Positions 1 to 12,931 of a DNA stretch of 64,000 bases are shown in pieces. A program made the translations under genes and the position numbers. Each line of letters starts with the position of its first letter. Positions within the stretch are counted from its first letter, which is position 1. The DNA lies in contig NC_135136.1 in NCBI RefSeq assembly GCF_051014445.1, positions 40,186,001 through 40,250,000 of the forward strand, read 5' to 3'. The notes below the pieces were generated by a model. That model was not told the DNA's origin. It worked only from the letters and a program-made list of their open reading frames with translations, and searched no databases. Source of the stretch: Colletes latitarsis. Taxonomy: Eukaryota > Arthropoda > Insecta > Hymenoptera > Colletidae.

Positions 1-2245
1 GTGAACGCACCCTCAGGATTGCTCTTATCGGCATCCACGCCGTGGCTCTGGTCGTTTTCCACCCCTTTGGCTTATCTCGGCGGTGCGAAACCCTCTTTAG
101 CCGACGATTCCCCACCGTTCCACCGGCTGGAAACAATACCTCCTAAAAAGGTATCAAAGTTTTTAGCGACGACAAAAAACAGGCGAGAGGGGGAGAAACG
201 TGGAATAGCTTAGAAGGGTACCAGGGAAACAGAAGCCTGGAGAACGCTTTATTTCGATGCTGCCGCCGCGACGTACCCTCTTTTCTTGCCGCTACCCAAC
301 CACCCCCCATTTCTAGCCCCCTCGAACTCGTAAAACCCCGTTAGATGCACTCACACCGTTCACGCGGTGCGTGCCTGGTTAAATGTCACCCCCATCGGCA
401 GTTCGAACAACTTTTCCCACCCCCTGTCCCTTTCTCTCTATCGTTTCAACCCCCTTCATACCCTTATTTCTGCCCGTTCTTTCATTTTCTCGCTCTTTAC
501 TTACTTCGCCTCTCTACTAGTGTCACCCCTTCACCCTTTCGGGGTGCAGACCCTCTTATTTTCTTACTCTTTCGTTTCGAACCCCTTCTTTGCTCCTTTT
601 CGAACGTGCTCGTCGCAATACGCTCACGGTAAAGTTTTACCAAAGATTTTTTTACTCTTTTGTTCACGTTATCGTGTCCACAAGATTACGCTCTTCCTGT
701 TGATTAACAATAGATACGTGTAGTTTTGCTGTAATCTTTCTGGCTGCTGACAGGAGATTTCGTTATCGTTTCCCCATGTTTCAGCAAATCGAAATCACCT
801 CGCTGAAATCCCAGTAAACGCTTAGAGGATACTTTGCCGGAGTCGAACGGGGCTTTGGTGTTGCAGCTGGAGTTTGCTTTGGCGAAAGCCATTGCTTAGT
901 TCCCTTCAAATTGTAGCAGAGAAACCATTCCTTTTGCACGGTTGCAATCCTGCGGAGAAACGACTCCTTGTTATGCTTTGCGCGTAACGAGTTACATGTT
1001 TTTTGTTGGCTGAAGGCAATTCTTCCGAGTATCTGTGATCTGTCGTACAGATCTACAGATCTAAACTGTGCCTATGATTTCTCCCTTGCTGATAGGACTC
1101 TTATCGAATTCGAGGTTCATCGGAGAAATAATTTTATTCGAAGTTAATAAAAGGTTTCGCACGAATTGGTTGGTTGAGAATTTATATCGAAGCGACGAGT
1201 GTTATACTCCACTATACGTATCCCCTTTCGTTTTCAGCTGTCACGAAAATAAACAGTAGGAAAGTGGCGAAAACTTTGCGCTTTTATCCGCAAACAATCG
1301 GCGATAGTAATTGTGCTTGAAGCGGCCTCTCGTTTCGAGAACAAACAAGACGATTCGCCGGTTTTATGACAGTAAATTGTTTTACGTTCGCTTTCACCGA
1401 CGGCAATTTCCTTCCGATTGATCCCCCTCGAGTCGAGGAGTTTCGTTTACGACGGCGCGGCGCCATTAATAACTCGAATTCTCCATTTGAGCATCGTCGA
1501 CGCTGAATAATCGAAACCGCGAACTGATTGCGAAGACACTGAACTCCTTCGTTCCATTTCCCTTTCGTTCCGCGCGCAATTACGCGGACGTTCATTGTTT
1601 TTCCAGCACGGTTTCCTGTCGATATTATTTCCTAAACCGATAACCGATACGATCGTCGAATTTTACGGACCCGCGAGCACGGACGCGACCAGAAATTTAA
1701 CGAGGGAGTTGCAAATAAAAGCCAACACAAACAATACAAATTTCGATTTCTGCTTTATTGCGTTGAAAACGTAAGATACAGTAAAATGAAATGATTATTT
1801 TTGGAGGGTTAGATTGAAAAATGTGCGAGCATCGCGGGGTTGAACGTCTGAACTTTGCGAGAGATTTAATTTATAATCGATAAGAGTGCAGGAACGATGT
1901 TGTTTTAACGGACGAAAATAAATTAAACATCTTTCGTTTAAACTGGCGTGAAAAAATGGATATTAATAGCGCGAGAGGGGTCGTAAGGGAGCATTTTCCC
2001 CTCTCTCCTTGGGTTCGCCATTGCTTACAAGTACATCGCCAACTTTCAGACGGATCGATTTTGATCAAACTTTTCACGAATGTTCATTGGTCCAGCCTAC
2101 GAGCTATACTGTATTTCGTTCCTGCTACTTATCGACTTTACAAGAGAAACCACCCCTTAGACCGGACCCAGCCATTTTATGTTTGCCTGTAAAACTCTTG
2201 AAAATGTTGGAAAATATTTAAAGAAATACTTTCTTTGTTCCACAG
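1..2245. other. Gene-free stretch, left edge
   Basis: I see no gene here. The open frames (for example 345-632 and 1284-1595) are short, compositionally biased and overlap one another, and none shows a domain. The notable content is a strongly pyrimidine-rich plus strand around 385-605, annotated separately. The right part (about 1600-2240) is AT-rich with no repeat I could recognise. The last bases form the polypyrimidine tract and AG of a candidate splice acceptor ending at 2245. Confidence 0.6.
385..605 (+). repeat. Pyrimidine-rich (C/T) low-complexity tract
   Basis: The plus strand is overwhelmingly C and T for about 220 bases, with runs such as CCCCCTTC and TTTCTCTC. It is not a simple tandem repeat. 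Two overlapping frames stay open through it because pyrimidine-rich DNA on this strand yields few stop codons, so the open frames are not evidence of coding. The stretch contains a small hairpin, CACCC..GGGTG, near 529-545. Such tracts can exclude nucleosomes or act as splicing enhancers inside introns; nothing in the sequence decides between these. Confidence 0.7.
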
Positions 2246-2298
2246 ATGTTCGATGAGATCCATATCCGGTGATTGCGAAGACGTATGAAACAGCTCTG
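2246..2298 (+). other. Candidate short non-coding (UTR or ncRNA) exon
   Basis: The segment is preceded by a good acceptor (pyrimidine-rich TTTCTTTGTTCCACAG ending at 2245) and followed by an excellent donor, CTCTG then GTAAGT, at 2299-2304. It is 53 nt long. All three forward frames contain a stop inside it, so if it is a real exon it is untranslated or belongs to a non-coding RNA. The first frame starts with ATG but ends after eight codons. Paired consensus splice sites this close do occur by chance in 64 kb, so this stays a weak call. Confidence 0.2.
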
Positions 2299-5200
2299 GT
2301 AAGTTCGATCAAAATTAGATAAATTCTATTTTCTAAGAAACTAGAAACAAAGCATCGAACGATTTACTGGATATTTTCGAGACAAAAAAGTCGTAAATTA
2401 AAAAGTAATCAGTTTTCTACGTGGAAACTTTTCTAAACGAAAATTATTCTCCGTTGAGCCAGTATTCGAGAAATTATTCTTCGGCGTTTCGAAACGGTAG
2501 TACAAGTTCCTGGGAAAAATGTTATAACATCATTCATGAATATTCCTCGCGAAATATTATCTTCTACTATTACCCAGTTCTCTAGAGACGCGACCGAATT
2601 TCCAAAGTTGAAATTCTCACTGCAGTTGCAATATTAATATTCCTCGATAAAGTGCGCGAATATTTCAACCTTAAGGACTACGTACGATTAAACGTCCTTC
2701 ATTTTCAATTATGTTGTTTTTTCACGTGGTAATTCTGCCTAAGAATTTTTTATAAGCCTCAATAATTTATAGAGAGTGTATATACAATAGCAAAGTATTT
2801 CTCGACGATGCACAAGAAAATAGTGAGGTGGCAAGCTAATTAAATCATGCGTCAAGAGGTCGAGGACCGTTTTAAGAGGGTGGAACGGAAGTAACGAAAG
2901 AGGAAGCGTTTCTTTCGGCATCGCGTCCCGTCCCAACGCCCCGTCGAGTCGCGTTTCGTCGAGCAACTCTTTCTGCTCTTTCTGGGGCACGTGCCCACGA
3001 TGTTTAATGCAATTTCCAGCGACCTTATCTGTTCGGAGTTTGGTTCGTCGCGGCGTGCCAGCTAGTCAGCCATCCCCCGCGGGGAAAAGTCTCGCCCAGC
3101 GGCCGCCTAGGGGCAATAAATTGGTGCTACTCGAATCAACTTTTGAATTACGGCTCGAGAGAGCTCGTTACGACGGCCGGCGAAATCCTGTTAGCCGCGT
3201 TACAACCGTAATGAACTCGTCCGGCACGAAAAGGAACACCGCCGCGGACGGAAGTGCACGGGCATTCGTGCGATTTACCAGGACAGGGAACTCCGGCTTC
3301 TTCGTAGCTGCGGTTTCTAATTAAAAACAGGCGACACTTAACCACGCATCAAACCGTTCGTCCGAAATCTCCGTCCTAGAAAAGATGTCGAAGACCTACG
3401 AAGACTTTGAATCGTGTTACGTTTGAATAACAGAACAGGTACGAAGGACGAAGATCGTAGGCGTTGAAGAGAAAGAACTTGTCAGGCGTCCAAAAATCAA
3501 GAAGAATCGGTGTCGAGCATCGTTAAGGGCGGAAATCAGGGAACCAGCCACGATTGCGAGAGAAAAATGAATTCGGCGGTCCACGGACGGGCGAATCAAG
3601 CCCGAATACATTATCGATACCGCAGGATATATGGGCCGATTCGGTATCAGCCGTTGCTCGAATGGTCCGATAAGTTTCGCAGTTGAATCTGCGAAGTTAA
3701 GCGGATTGGAGGAACGGGAAAGGATTGCCGCGCCACACGCCCCAAACTTTCGGCCCCGTCGAGCTCAATCTGTAATCCGATATCGATTGAATTCCCTTCG
3801 ATTTTTTTCGTTTCCCTTTTTTCCCTTTTCTCTCGTTTTCATGCGTGTCTCTCTCTCTCTCTCTCTCTACTTTTTGGTGCGTACTTTTTTTCGGTTGAAC
3901 GACCGGCAGGCTTCTGTCGCGTTTACACGGCACGGAACACCGAGCGAATCTGTTCGACGGTGACAGGTGCTTCTTCCATCGAAATTGGACTCTACGGTTC
4001 CGCGCGTCAGAGATGCCGTTTCATTCGAATAATAGATAACGAATAAAACCAACGAGAGACAATGCTTTAGAGAAATAATGCTGAAATGCTATAAATGATT
4101 CTTGCAAAACCAAGTCGCAAGAAGACTTTGATTGTCAACACACCGGCATCGAAAATTCCGGTTAGACGAGTTATCTCCGAAACTGTAATAATTACGGTCT
4201 TTCTAAAGAAGCGAGTGCATTTGTTTTCCATAATTCGCAATACACAGGGCCAGTTTTTACCGGTTTCGCACAAAACTCGGTCGTGAAATAAAAGAGATTG
4301 GTAGGAATGTAAAGCAGTGTTCCCCGAGCCCGAATAAAACTGTTGCAAATTAGCCAACGTCGAAGGAGAAATAACTGTGAAAAAAAGAAGAGCCCGGCAT
4401 TAATTAAGACTTGTTCGTTAAAGAAATGCATAATTCGCGGGCTGTTGTAACGGCGTTCGCCTTGAGGTTGCGTAATGTTCTCGGTTTATTTATTCGGCCT
4501 GCGTTTATTATGCAATTGGGGTAATGCGTTTAAATAATAGCGGTTACCTTTTAGAAAGCATCGGTTCTCCGTATTTATGCAACGCAATTTGGAGAATGTC
4601 GCCCGCTACGGATCGTTTGCGTTCCGTTTTTACGAGCGCGCGGAATCGATGGCGTCAATGCCTTTAAACTGTCGCCACAATCGACTCGTATTGAATGAAA
4701 TCTCAAGCAATGGACCGCCGTAATAAAATACGCATAAAAGGACTCGTTAATTGTTCGCGATTCAAAGTTACTAAATCCGTTCGAGGGCCACGACTGCAAC
4801 TTCAACCGCTTCGCAACCGTGGACGATTAATTTTAGTTTAATAGTTTTTATCTACTTGAATGTAAATTATTTTTTCTTGTACCATTTTAACCACTTATCT
4901 CTGGTTTAGAAATTTTATTTTAGCTTAGTGGTGTGCCTGCCAAAGTGTTTGTAAATGCGACGTGGTTCTCTAAATGAAATACTCGAGTTCATGAAATCCA
5001 TACTTGACCCAGTAGGGTCGTGACCCCCAGTGGAATCGCTAGGTGATCATGCGCCCCTGCTGGGAACTCCAGTGGATTAGGGTTCCTCGTGTCACACTTA
5101 ATGAAAATAAGTACATACATCCGTAACGTTACGTATTTCCTTCTGTTTTCTGAATTATCGAGTGTCGTCGATCGGATATTTCATCAATGGATTCTTTCAT

Positions 5201-6619
5201 TCGATAATGTCGATATCAATTAACGGCGGTGATCATCATCGACAAAACCATCGCTCTGTTCCGCAAGATTATCAATTTTCCGCTGATAAACTCAATGGAT
5301 GATTAATGCATCGCGGCCAAACGACACCGCTGATCGATGGTGTTTGCCAACAGACAGAGACAGATATGGATCATTTCGCCGTCGGTGCTCCGACTGGCTA
5401 ATCGAGTTACGCCGTTGAAAATTAATTCTTTGTTTCTTAATCGACTGTATCGAGCATTTTTATTTCGCCTTTGTTATGCAATGCTTTCCTCGGTACGAAT
5501 ATAGTTTAGACAGTTCCGTAAGGGCTATTTAATTCTATTCGATTCTAAAAAAGAAATATTAATAAAGTTCAAAATGAACCCGGAGTCCACTAGGTGAAAG
5601 TCAAAGAAAATAATTGCGAGGAATGAAATCTGGGAGTGGAAAATTGCCATGACGAGGCACAATGTATGAAAAGGAACCCAGGGAGTTTAATGCAACTATA
5701 TTTTTCCCGTTCGAAGTGAAACTAGCATGGTTTCTATCGAATTGGTTGATTCGCGAACGAGAAATGTCATCGCGAGGCTAGATGGACGTCGAATCAAGGG
5801 CCATTTTACTCTCTCCAACGAGCCGTCTGTCCTCTTCCGTCACGCTGATTACGCGCACTGCTTTTTACCGCAGCCATTGTTACGTTTCAATGACGACACG
5901 ATGACCGTAATTGCAGCATCGCGGTTCCGCGTGCCGATCCGTTACGCAACGATGTATCGGCGAGCTTTTATCGAACCTGATCCATGTTCTTTCCTTTGGG
6001 GGATGATCGACCAAAGGGATGCACGGTACCGAGCTCTTCTAATAAATAAATATGCGAACAATAGACTTTGTCCTGACGAACAGAGATAATAAAAATACTA
6101 AAAATTTATATTTCGATAGAAACTGTACGTCTGATTAAAAATATCACAATTACTCGTCTATTATTCGCCGTTTGAAATTTTTATCAAAGTATTTTGCTCG
6201 TCTGTGGTTCCTCCAATAGCATGGGCGTCGCATCTTTTACGCGAGGGAACTGTTGCGGCAGTTAGTATCGACTTTTGCTGTTCCTTTAGCCCGGGAGCTT
6301 TCGAGGAAACTTTCTGACGTTGCTCGTATTCGTTTCTCTCGAAGTCGCGGAAAATGGCTCTCGAAAAATCTGTTATACGCCCGCGCGAAAGACAGGTGAC
6401 ACACGGTAAAGAAAGGGCATCGTTCTACGGCCGCGCCACGCGATACGTTTTCCCGTCCCGGTTTCGTATTTCCAGTCCGCGGAACAGCAAGCATCACGTA
6501 CACACCAGGGGGGGTTCCACCGAGTATATTTCCGGTGTACGTAGCCCGTGCTTCCTCCGTCTGGATGGCAAGAATTACATTCCTATCGGATCGCCGTAAC
6601 ACGTACGCGACGGTGGAAC
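2299..6619. other. Gene-free stretch with a CpG-rich patch and microsatellite
   Basis: No gene is supported. About 2940-3330 is CpG-dense and includes a GCGGCCGC site near 3101; it could be a small unmethylated or regulatory island, but no promoter elements stand out. A (TC)n run lies at 3848-3868. At 5006-5019 a perfect small hairpin GACCC-AGTA-GGGTC sits in a segment rich in CAGTGG words. The frame 5727-6089 (120 codons) begins with ATG but has no recognisable domain. Confidence 0.6.
3848..3868 (+). repeat. (TC)n dinucleotide microsatellite
   Basis: An uninterrupted TC repeat of about 10.5 units lies within a longer pyrimidine-rich stretch (about 3800-3890). A run of this length is likely polymorphic. 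No gene assignment follows from it. Confidence 0.97.
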
Positions 6620-6676
6620 TTTTTCCCGATACGTTTCGCGACTAATGGACCTTAACATTTTCCGCCAGAATTCGGC
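6620..6676 (+). repeat. Dispersed repeat, copy 1 (pair with 8399-8452)
   Basis: The segment starting TTTTCCCGATACGTTTCGCG matches 8399-8452 with a few substitutions, including the shared words CTAATGG, ACATTTTC or CCATTTTC, and GAATT. Similarity fades on both sides after about 55 bases. It could be a fragment of an old transposable element or a duplicated regulatory module; neither copy carries inverted ends. Confidence 0.7.
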
Positions 6677-8398
6677 CCTCCTACTCTTTTTGTCCTCAAC
6701 GACGCCGACAGCCCCTATTAAGTATCTCCGAACGTCCTTACAGGGCGATTCTAAAACGTGTAATCCAACTGTAGCTCATTTTCAAGCTGCGTTAATTTCA
6801 TTCCGTAGAAATGAATTCAGAGGGGAATAGAAAAATGAGAGTCAAAAGTTTTTAATGATCACGCGATACTTTGGAAAGAAAGTTTGGAAAACAAGCGCAC
6901 GTGTGCAAGTTGCGTAGAGAAAGAATCGTATCGTCAAAAGATGATTCCCATCGCGGGATTCAACCTTTCTTCCTCCATCGGTTCTTTGTATCTTCGCTGG
7001 GAAAAGAGCTGCATCTTGTCCTAGTTTCTAGAATCATCCTATATATACGGGCGTCTATAGGTCTCTTGGTGTCGATTCGATATTATCAGGATGAAACGAC
7101 TTGGTCTTTTGTAACGTTGTCAAAGGAAGAGGATACGTGTTTCTGACGCGTATCTAGGTCAGATCTATGGAACAATCGATTCCTGTGTGATTCGTGTTCA
7201 ATGGTAGAGATTCTCAATGGAAAATGGTCTCCCTTAATCAGTTCACCATACGTAGGGATGTCTTCAACGTTTATTGAAATTATAGACAAACAGAAACGCT
7301 CGATAGTTCAATATCTCAGAAATGTACAATAAAGGAGACAAAAATATCGAATTTAAATAAAGTCTAGATAAAAGAAACTTGTTCTTTGCTTTCTGTATCA
7401 GAGGATAATCTTAAATAAAGACTTTCTTCCGGAAGAAAGAACATTGGGCAGTTTTATCCAATAGGTGTAGCATTGAATAGCATAAAGGGACAAAAGCTTT
7501 GTAATGCTGTTATGCTCGAACACCCTCGTGAGGAAGCACGCGGTGAAAAAAAAGGAACGTGGCCCCGTTCTTATAAAGACGTTAATAAAATGCAAATCTT
7601 AACCTACGATACGATCTTAACTTTTATGTTCGCATTAACACCTTCGCAGCATCTTTATAGAAACGTGTCCACCATCCTTTTTCCATAATGCATTTCCTCA
7701 AGAAGGTGTTCGAGCACTCGAGCATTACGAAGCTTCCATTCTTTCGTAATATTTAATTCAATTAATACTGCACCACCGTGCGCGTACAATTATCATTCTG
7801 CGAATCCTTTCTTTTGTTCTGGGAACACGTTGAACTCGAACAAAACGCTCGAACGAGTTACTTGGCAAATTACAGAATATTCCATTAATATAATTACAGA
7901 TTTTATTTTCACACGCCAACCTTTTATTAAATATTTTATAACGTGCAATCTTGAGAAATACGTGTTTTCTTCGTGTCATTCCAGTAATGGAAAACCCCCG
8001 CATCTTGTTTACGACCACCGAACGATTCGATCTCCTTTATCTTCCAATCATACTCCGCACTATAAATTTCATATTTTCAGTGTATGTCCAGAGCATTTTT
8101 GGCGGAAACGAACATCGTGCCCGATGCTTGGTATCGATTTCCGATTTTCCATTGTATCGACGGGGAAAAGAATTCGGCGAATAACCGGCAGCAATTTTAA
8201 TTCAATTTAATAACGCTTTAACGAATCTCGAAACCGCTCTTTTTTTAACGAAACTCATTTCGCGTCGCTGTTTCATTCTATCGCGAGAATACAAATTTTT
8301 CCATCGACCGACGTTACAACGGAATCGTGGACGATGGTGTTTTGCGGCGCGACGTTAAAAATCACGCTCTTTCACGGAGCTTCGAACGCAGCCAACGA
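6677..8398. other. Gene-free stretch
   Basis: I see no supported gene. The region alternates between moderately CG-rich (6677-6800) and AT-rich (7280-8000) sequence. The frame 7830-8210 (126 codons) overlaps open frames in other phases and shows no domain. No tandem repeat or terminal inverted repeat was noticed. Confidence 0.6.
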
Positions 8399-8452
8399 CT
8401 TTTCCGATACGTTTCGCGGCTAATGGCCTAGACCATTTTCGCTAGAATTTCC
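8399..8452 (+). repeat. Dispersed repeat, copy 2 (pair with 6620-6676)
   Basis: This is the same-orientation partner of 6620-6676, about 1.78 kb downstream. The shared core reads CCGATACGTTTCGCG followed by CTAATGG. Shortly downstream, near 8469-8486, is a small CCAGTA..TACTGG stem. Confidence 0.7.
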
Positions 8453-11400
8453 TGATCGTCGTTTGCTTGCCAGTAGCGGTTACTGGCGGCCATTAGTATC
8501 CGCTGCGCGTCCGCCTTGGATCGCTATTTCCGCTGAAATCGTTGAACCGACTGCAGACGACAGCGGATTGATATTTTTCTTTAATAAGCTGAACGTTCCG
8601 TGCCGTTATAATGGGCGTCATTTTATGCAGCCGATACGGCCATCCTACAGATTTGTACCTTGCTCTGCGATCCGGCAGCTTCTAATTTTATTTTCTGCCC
8701 CAGCTTGGCCAGCTTACTATTCCATTCGCGTCGAAAGCGACGTTTAATAAAATCTCTCGTCTTCGAGGAACATAGGTGGAACAGTGATGCATCGATCGAT
8801 GAAGTCCAGCCGCAATGAAACTCCGTTTAATGGAATTCGGTAAATCACCGAATGTAATTACGCGAGTGATTCATTCCGAGGTGCTTTCTTCCTCTTCTAG
8901 CGCGAGGTGCTTGTAAATAAATTTCTCCGCGAAACGAGATCGTCCGTTCGTATTGGATAAAAACGAGTCCGCGAGAACGGACGATGGTCGGGGGAAAAAC
9001 ACGAGAGCTCGCGTTCGGAAGTCGAACGTCACTGCTCGAGATCTCTCGGGAACGATGATATTTATTCGAGAGATATCCCAACGCGAACTTCGCGCTACCT
9101 AGATCCTGGTTTTCAACCTTGTTAAAATCACGACAGGAATTAACGAAACAAAATTAAACGTGTACCGTCATTTCATATAGAAATTAATAAAAAGAGGATT
9201 TGGGCGGAAAATATCATAGACAACAATATGTTCTTTCCGAATATTGTAGAAAATGTCTGCCCAAGGGTTTGATATCTCGAGATACGCCAGAGTAAAGCTG
9301 GGGGCTTCAATTTACCAGAGAAAATCCACCGATACTAGGATGTTGGCTCGTCGTAGGCGTGTTACTACTATCTCGCCACCATCCTGTGTTTTTCTAGCCG
9401 AACACCAAACCGGAAATCAAACTTCCTCCTCGCTTCCGGCCCTGGAATCACTCGTATCGCGCGAAAAATTAATTCGTGGTCGCGTGTAATGAAAATCTTG
9501 GAAGAACCCTGTCTCTTCTTCGATGGCCGCGTTAGACTCGTAAATCAGACTTATCGTCAAGATCCCTGGACGGATTCTCGAGCTTAGGTAATACAAAGTA
9601 TGGTTTATTACTGAGACTAAGCTCACCGTGTAATTGTACGTGGACGCGTTTCGCTTAACAAAGTATGAGGGGAACGATAAATCACTGGGCGTAGGGAGAC
9701 CGACCTTTGGAAACGGTAGTTAATCAATCCACGCTCTTTTCTTGCTGCGAGACAGAGGAGTCCTCCGAGAGGAGACGCCAGAACCTCGGAAAGAAGGCTT
9801 TCGTCGGTTATCTGGACGATTACTACCATCAGTTCACGTTGGAACTTTGTCACGGAACGATCGTTTATGAAAATAACAATTACGTACTCCTAATCTTTTA
9901 ACTCGTTCATTTTTCAATGTTTCAAAAGTGACGCTTTACGCGTTGCTTCTCTCCCAATCTTTCCCTTATAACAGTCGATAGAGAATAAAAAATAAAATAT
10001 AAAACAGTTTGATTTTCAACGAGGATGTAATAGCTTCGGTTTCAGCATATCGAGTCGAGAAAAATGATTCCAGGCGTGGTGGGTTGGGTGGACGAGGGAT
10101 GGTAATTTGGTAATAATTAAAGAGGAAAGAACAAAGGGCGAAACAGGAGGGACTTATTCACGCGTCCCCGCGTTTTCATAAAGAGTCCCTGTACTGAAAA
10201 ATATTACACGGTTGCGTGGCGTGTCCGTCAGTGTTTTGCGCTTATACGGGCTTTGAATTAAAACGTAATTTCGCGAAAAACCACGGCTGAAGGAAGAGCA
10301 ACGGCGTCCGTCGGCGAAACACCGCGCGAAAGTAGAAAATCCGGGAAATGGAAGGCGTCGTAAAACGAAACATTATACATACAAATAGCGCCGTTAATAG
10401 ATGCACCCTCCAACCCTCTCGCGGGAGTTTCGCGAAAACGTCACTATACTCCGGTTATCCAAATGTTTGCCCTCTTTCCGCTAAAACGCGCCTTAATGGC
10501 AGCGAGACACTTTTATTTCCCCGCGAACAACAGCGTTTCGCGAGCCCTGCGGAAAATACTGCCTCGTTAATCCCGCCGTCACGGAATATCAGCGGTTCCC
10601 TCCCCGACTGCTTATAACAAATTTATAACTGACGAAAATCACTATAATCCTTTGCTTGAAATTTCCTACGCGTCAAGTTGTCCCGTAAGTCCCTGTCGCG
10701 TTTTACACTGCACCAGTAAACATCTCGTTCGACGTTTCATCGTCGTTATAAAACTTTCTCTAATTTTTCATTAAAATGTTATTCCACCCTGTTCTTCGAT
10801 TCATATTATCTACTAGAGCTATTGTAATTCATTTTTAAAGCACCGTGAATAGATCGCGACGGTGGAAGATCCTTAAATCGTCGCCGGGGGGAAAAAGTCG
10901 AAGCACCGTCGGAATTATGGGACGTCGGTAGGCGTCGCGGGGCGAATCTCGGCGCGTACACGTTGTAGCACGTTGCTTTACAGGTATACAAGAAACTGAT
11001 GGCGACGCCTTGCCTCGAAACGCGACAAGAAACCCGTGTAGTTCGTCGGTCCGAGCGTGTTGAACAAAGCCAGGACGGTCGAAGAACAGCCATGAATGGA
11101 GATTTATCTTGTGAGCGATTTTCTGGCTGCTCGACAACGCGTGCCTCTAATTCTGTCGGAATCCACGGGCGGAAAATCCTACATAGAGCTACAAACCCTC
11201 CCTTTCCATAGAAATGTTAGAAACCGGACGTGACACAACGATTACTGTTTCAATCTATTAAATTTAAAGTCGAACCTTCGAATATTTCATCCAACATTTA
11301 TTAGAAATAATTCTACGTTTCACAGTGGAACATTTACATCCAGAAAGAGCTCAAAATTAAAATTATGCGGGTATTAAAATTACGACCGAAACGTTGAGAA

Positions 11401-12657
11401 GATAATTAAAATTAACGTCACTCGAACCGTAAAAATTTTATAAACTGAAGCGGTTGGCCATATCCGTTTAAATACTGGTAATTTTATACGAAGGATCGTC
11501 GAATCGGGGATGCAGGATTTCGTTCGAAATGCTTTCTGGACGTCCACGTTTGAGCAGCTTCCGTCCGAAAGGCGGATAGCCAATTTTTTGGCACACGAGT
11601 ACACTCGAGCGAGAAAAGCCCGGTGGAAAAGCTTTCCACGACGAGACCTAGGGGATAATGGGGTGGAGAGGTGATGCAAAGAGCGTTCGTAATGCAAAAG
11701 CTCCGAAAAACACTCAACGTAGAGTTTTCTCTCTGCTTTCTTCCCTCATCTGTCCTCGGTGGCGACAACTTAACGGCGAGATTCCCGTCTTCGATACTAA
11801 ATAGCCCGACGTTACTCCCGCGAAGATCTCCACAGCAGCGAAAACGTTTTCGAGACGCGGGAGACCGTCTCCCTATCAATGTCGCACGGACCTCCCGTGG
11901 ATTCAAAGGGATTCTCGATATCTTATTTCTATAGCTTGGCCCGGAATTTTACGAAGTTTTAACAATTAATTTCTATAATCGTCAAATCGAGATCGTCGTT
12001 CCAGCGAGAAACGTGTTTTACAAAGCCGCTTTATCGCCGGAAACAGAAGCGTTTGCTCGATCGAAGTGGATCGCCGGGGGTTGTTGGGGGGTTGGTTGGG
12101 CGAACAAATCAGCGTCTGTCAGGCCGCGACACACACAATGTGGCTCCGTGGCGTTTCTCGCGCGTGCAAACGTAATTCCACGGTTTTCCTTGACTTTCCA
12201 TCCCGGCTCCCTAAATGGGATTCCTGTCGTTTAGATCTGAACCCGCGATGCGCCCTTCGGAATTCTGTTGCGCGTGCCTCGAGCTACGAAAAAATTAGAC
12301 TCGTTTCCTCGCGAAATTACTTCCACGATATAATTCTGGCACGGGGTAGGGGAGAAGTTATTTCGGCGGAGAAATCGCTGGTCGGAGAGGAGAATCGGGG
12401 AGACGACGGGACAAAAGGGAAGCTACGGCGAAGGGAAAAAGGGAAATATCTTGACGGGGAGCATCGACAAACTGCCCCACTTTCTATTTTGACGAACCCT
12501 TTGTAGGTTTGTAGAGCTTGCGTTAAGGGTTGCGAATTTTTCTCTTTTTTTTTTAATTGCTTCGATCTCAACCATCAGCGATATATATTACAGATATTAG
12601 GAACGAAAGGGGAGTACTCTACAAATGGCGATATTCAAAGCAATTAGTAATAGATGT
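8453..12657. other. Gene-free stretch
   Basis: No gene can be supported. Several frames of 80-140 codons (for example 11484-11906 and 12066-12506) are open, but they overlap others, lack domains and lie in CG-rich sequence where stops are scarce. A potential G-quadruplex lies at 12076-12100. The right end (12540-12657) is AT-rich and leads into a fold-back element. Confidence 0.6.
12076..12100 (+). other. G-rich tract with quadruplex potential
   Basis: The tract reads G5, a short spacer, G6, TT, GG, TT, GGG within 25 bases. Three long G runs and one GG make it a borderline G-quadruplex former on the plus strand. No promoter or gene context was identified. Confidence 0.45.
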
Positions 12658-12931
12658 CTGGTATCCTAAAGTATAAGCTACTTACGTCAAGCCTCGCGTT
12701 TATGAAAATTAATTTCGTAAATTCGACGGCACAAAACTAATCCACATCGCCACAGTCGCGTCGAAAGTACAAAGCCTCCCATTACGAGAACTACCTTAGT
12801 AACATTCTGCTAATGAGAAGTCGAAACGCCATTATGGTACTCATGGACAAGTGTATGAATGCCTGTTTTAATCCTTCGTAATTCAACACAGTTTTGATAT
12901 TACATAAGTAGCTTATACCCGACGATACCAG
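12658..12931. mobile_element. Fold-back element with about 30-bp inverted ends
   Basis: The left end CTGGTATCCTAAAGTATAAG and the reverse complement of the right end, CTGGTATCGTCGGGTATAAG, share the first eight bases and then, after a variable pentamer, GTATAAGCTACTTA. The 274-bp unit is non-coding. No clear target-site duplication is visible at the edges, so it may be a degraded miniature inverted-repeat element or a simple inverted duplication. The superfamily is not assignable. Confidence 0.55.

Noticed and set aside
4304..4314. GGAATGTAAAG, similar to the start of the muscle microRNA miR-1
   Set aside because: The match stops after 11 bases and I see no complementary arm to form a precursor hairpin.
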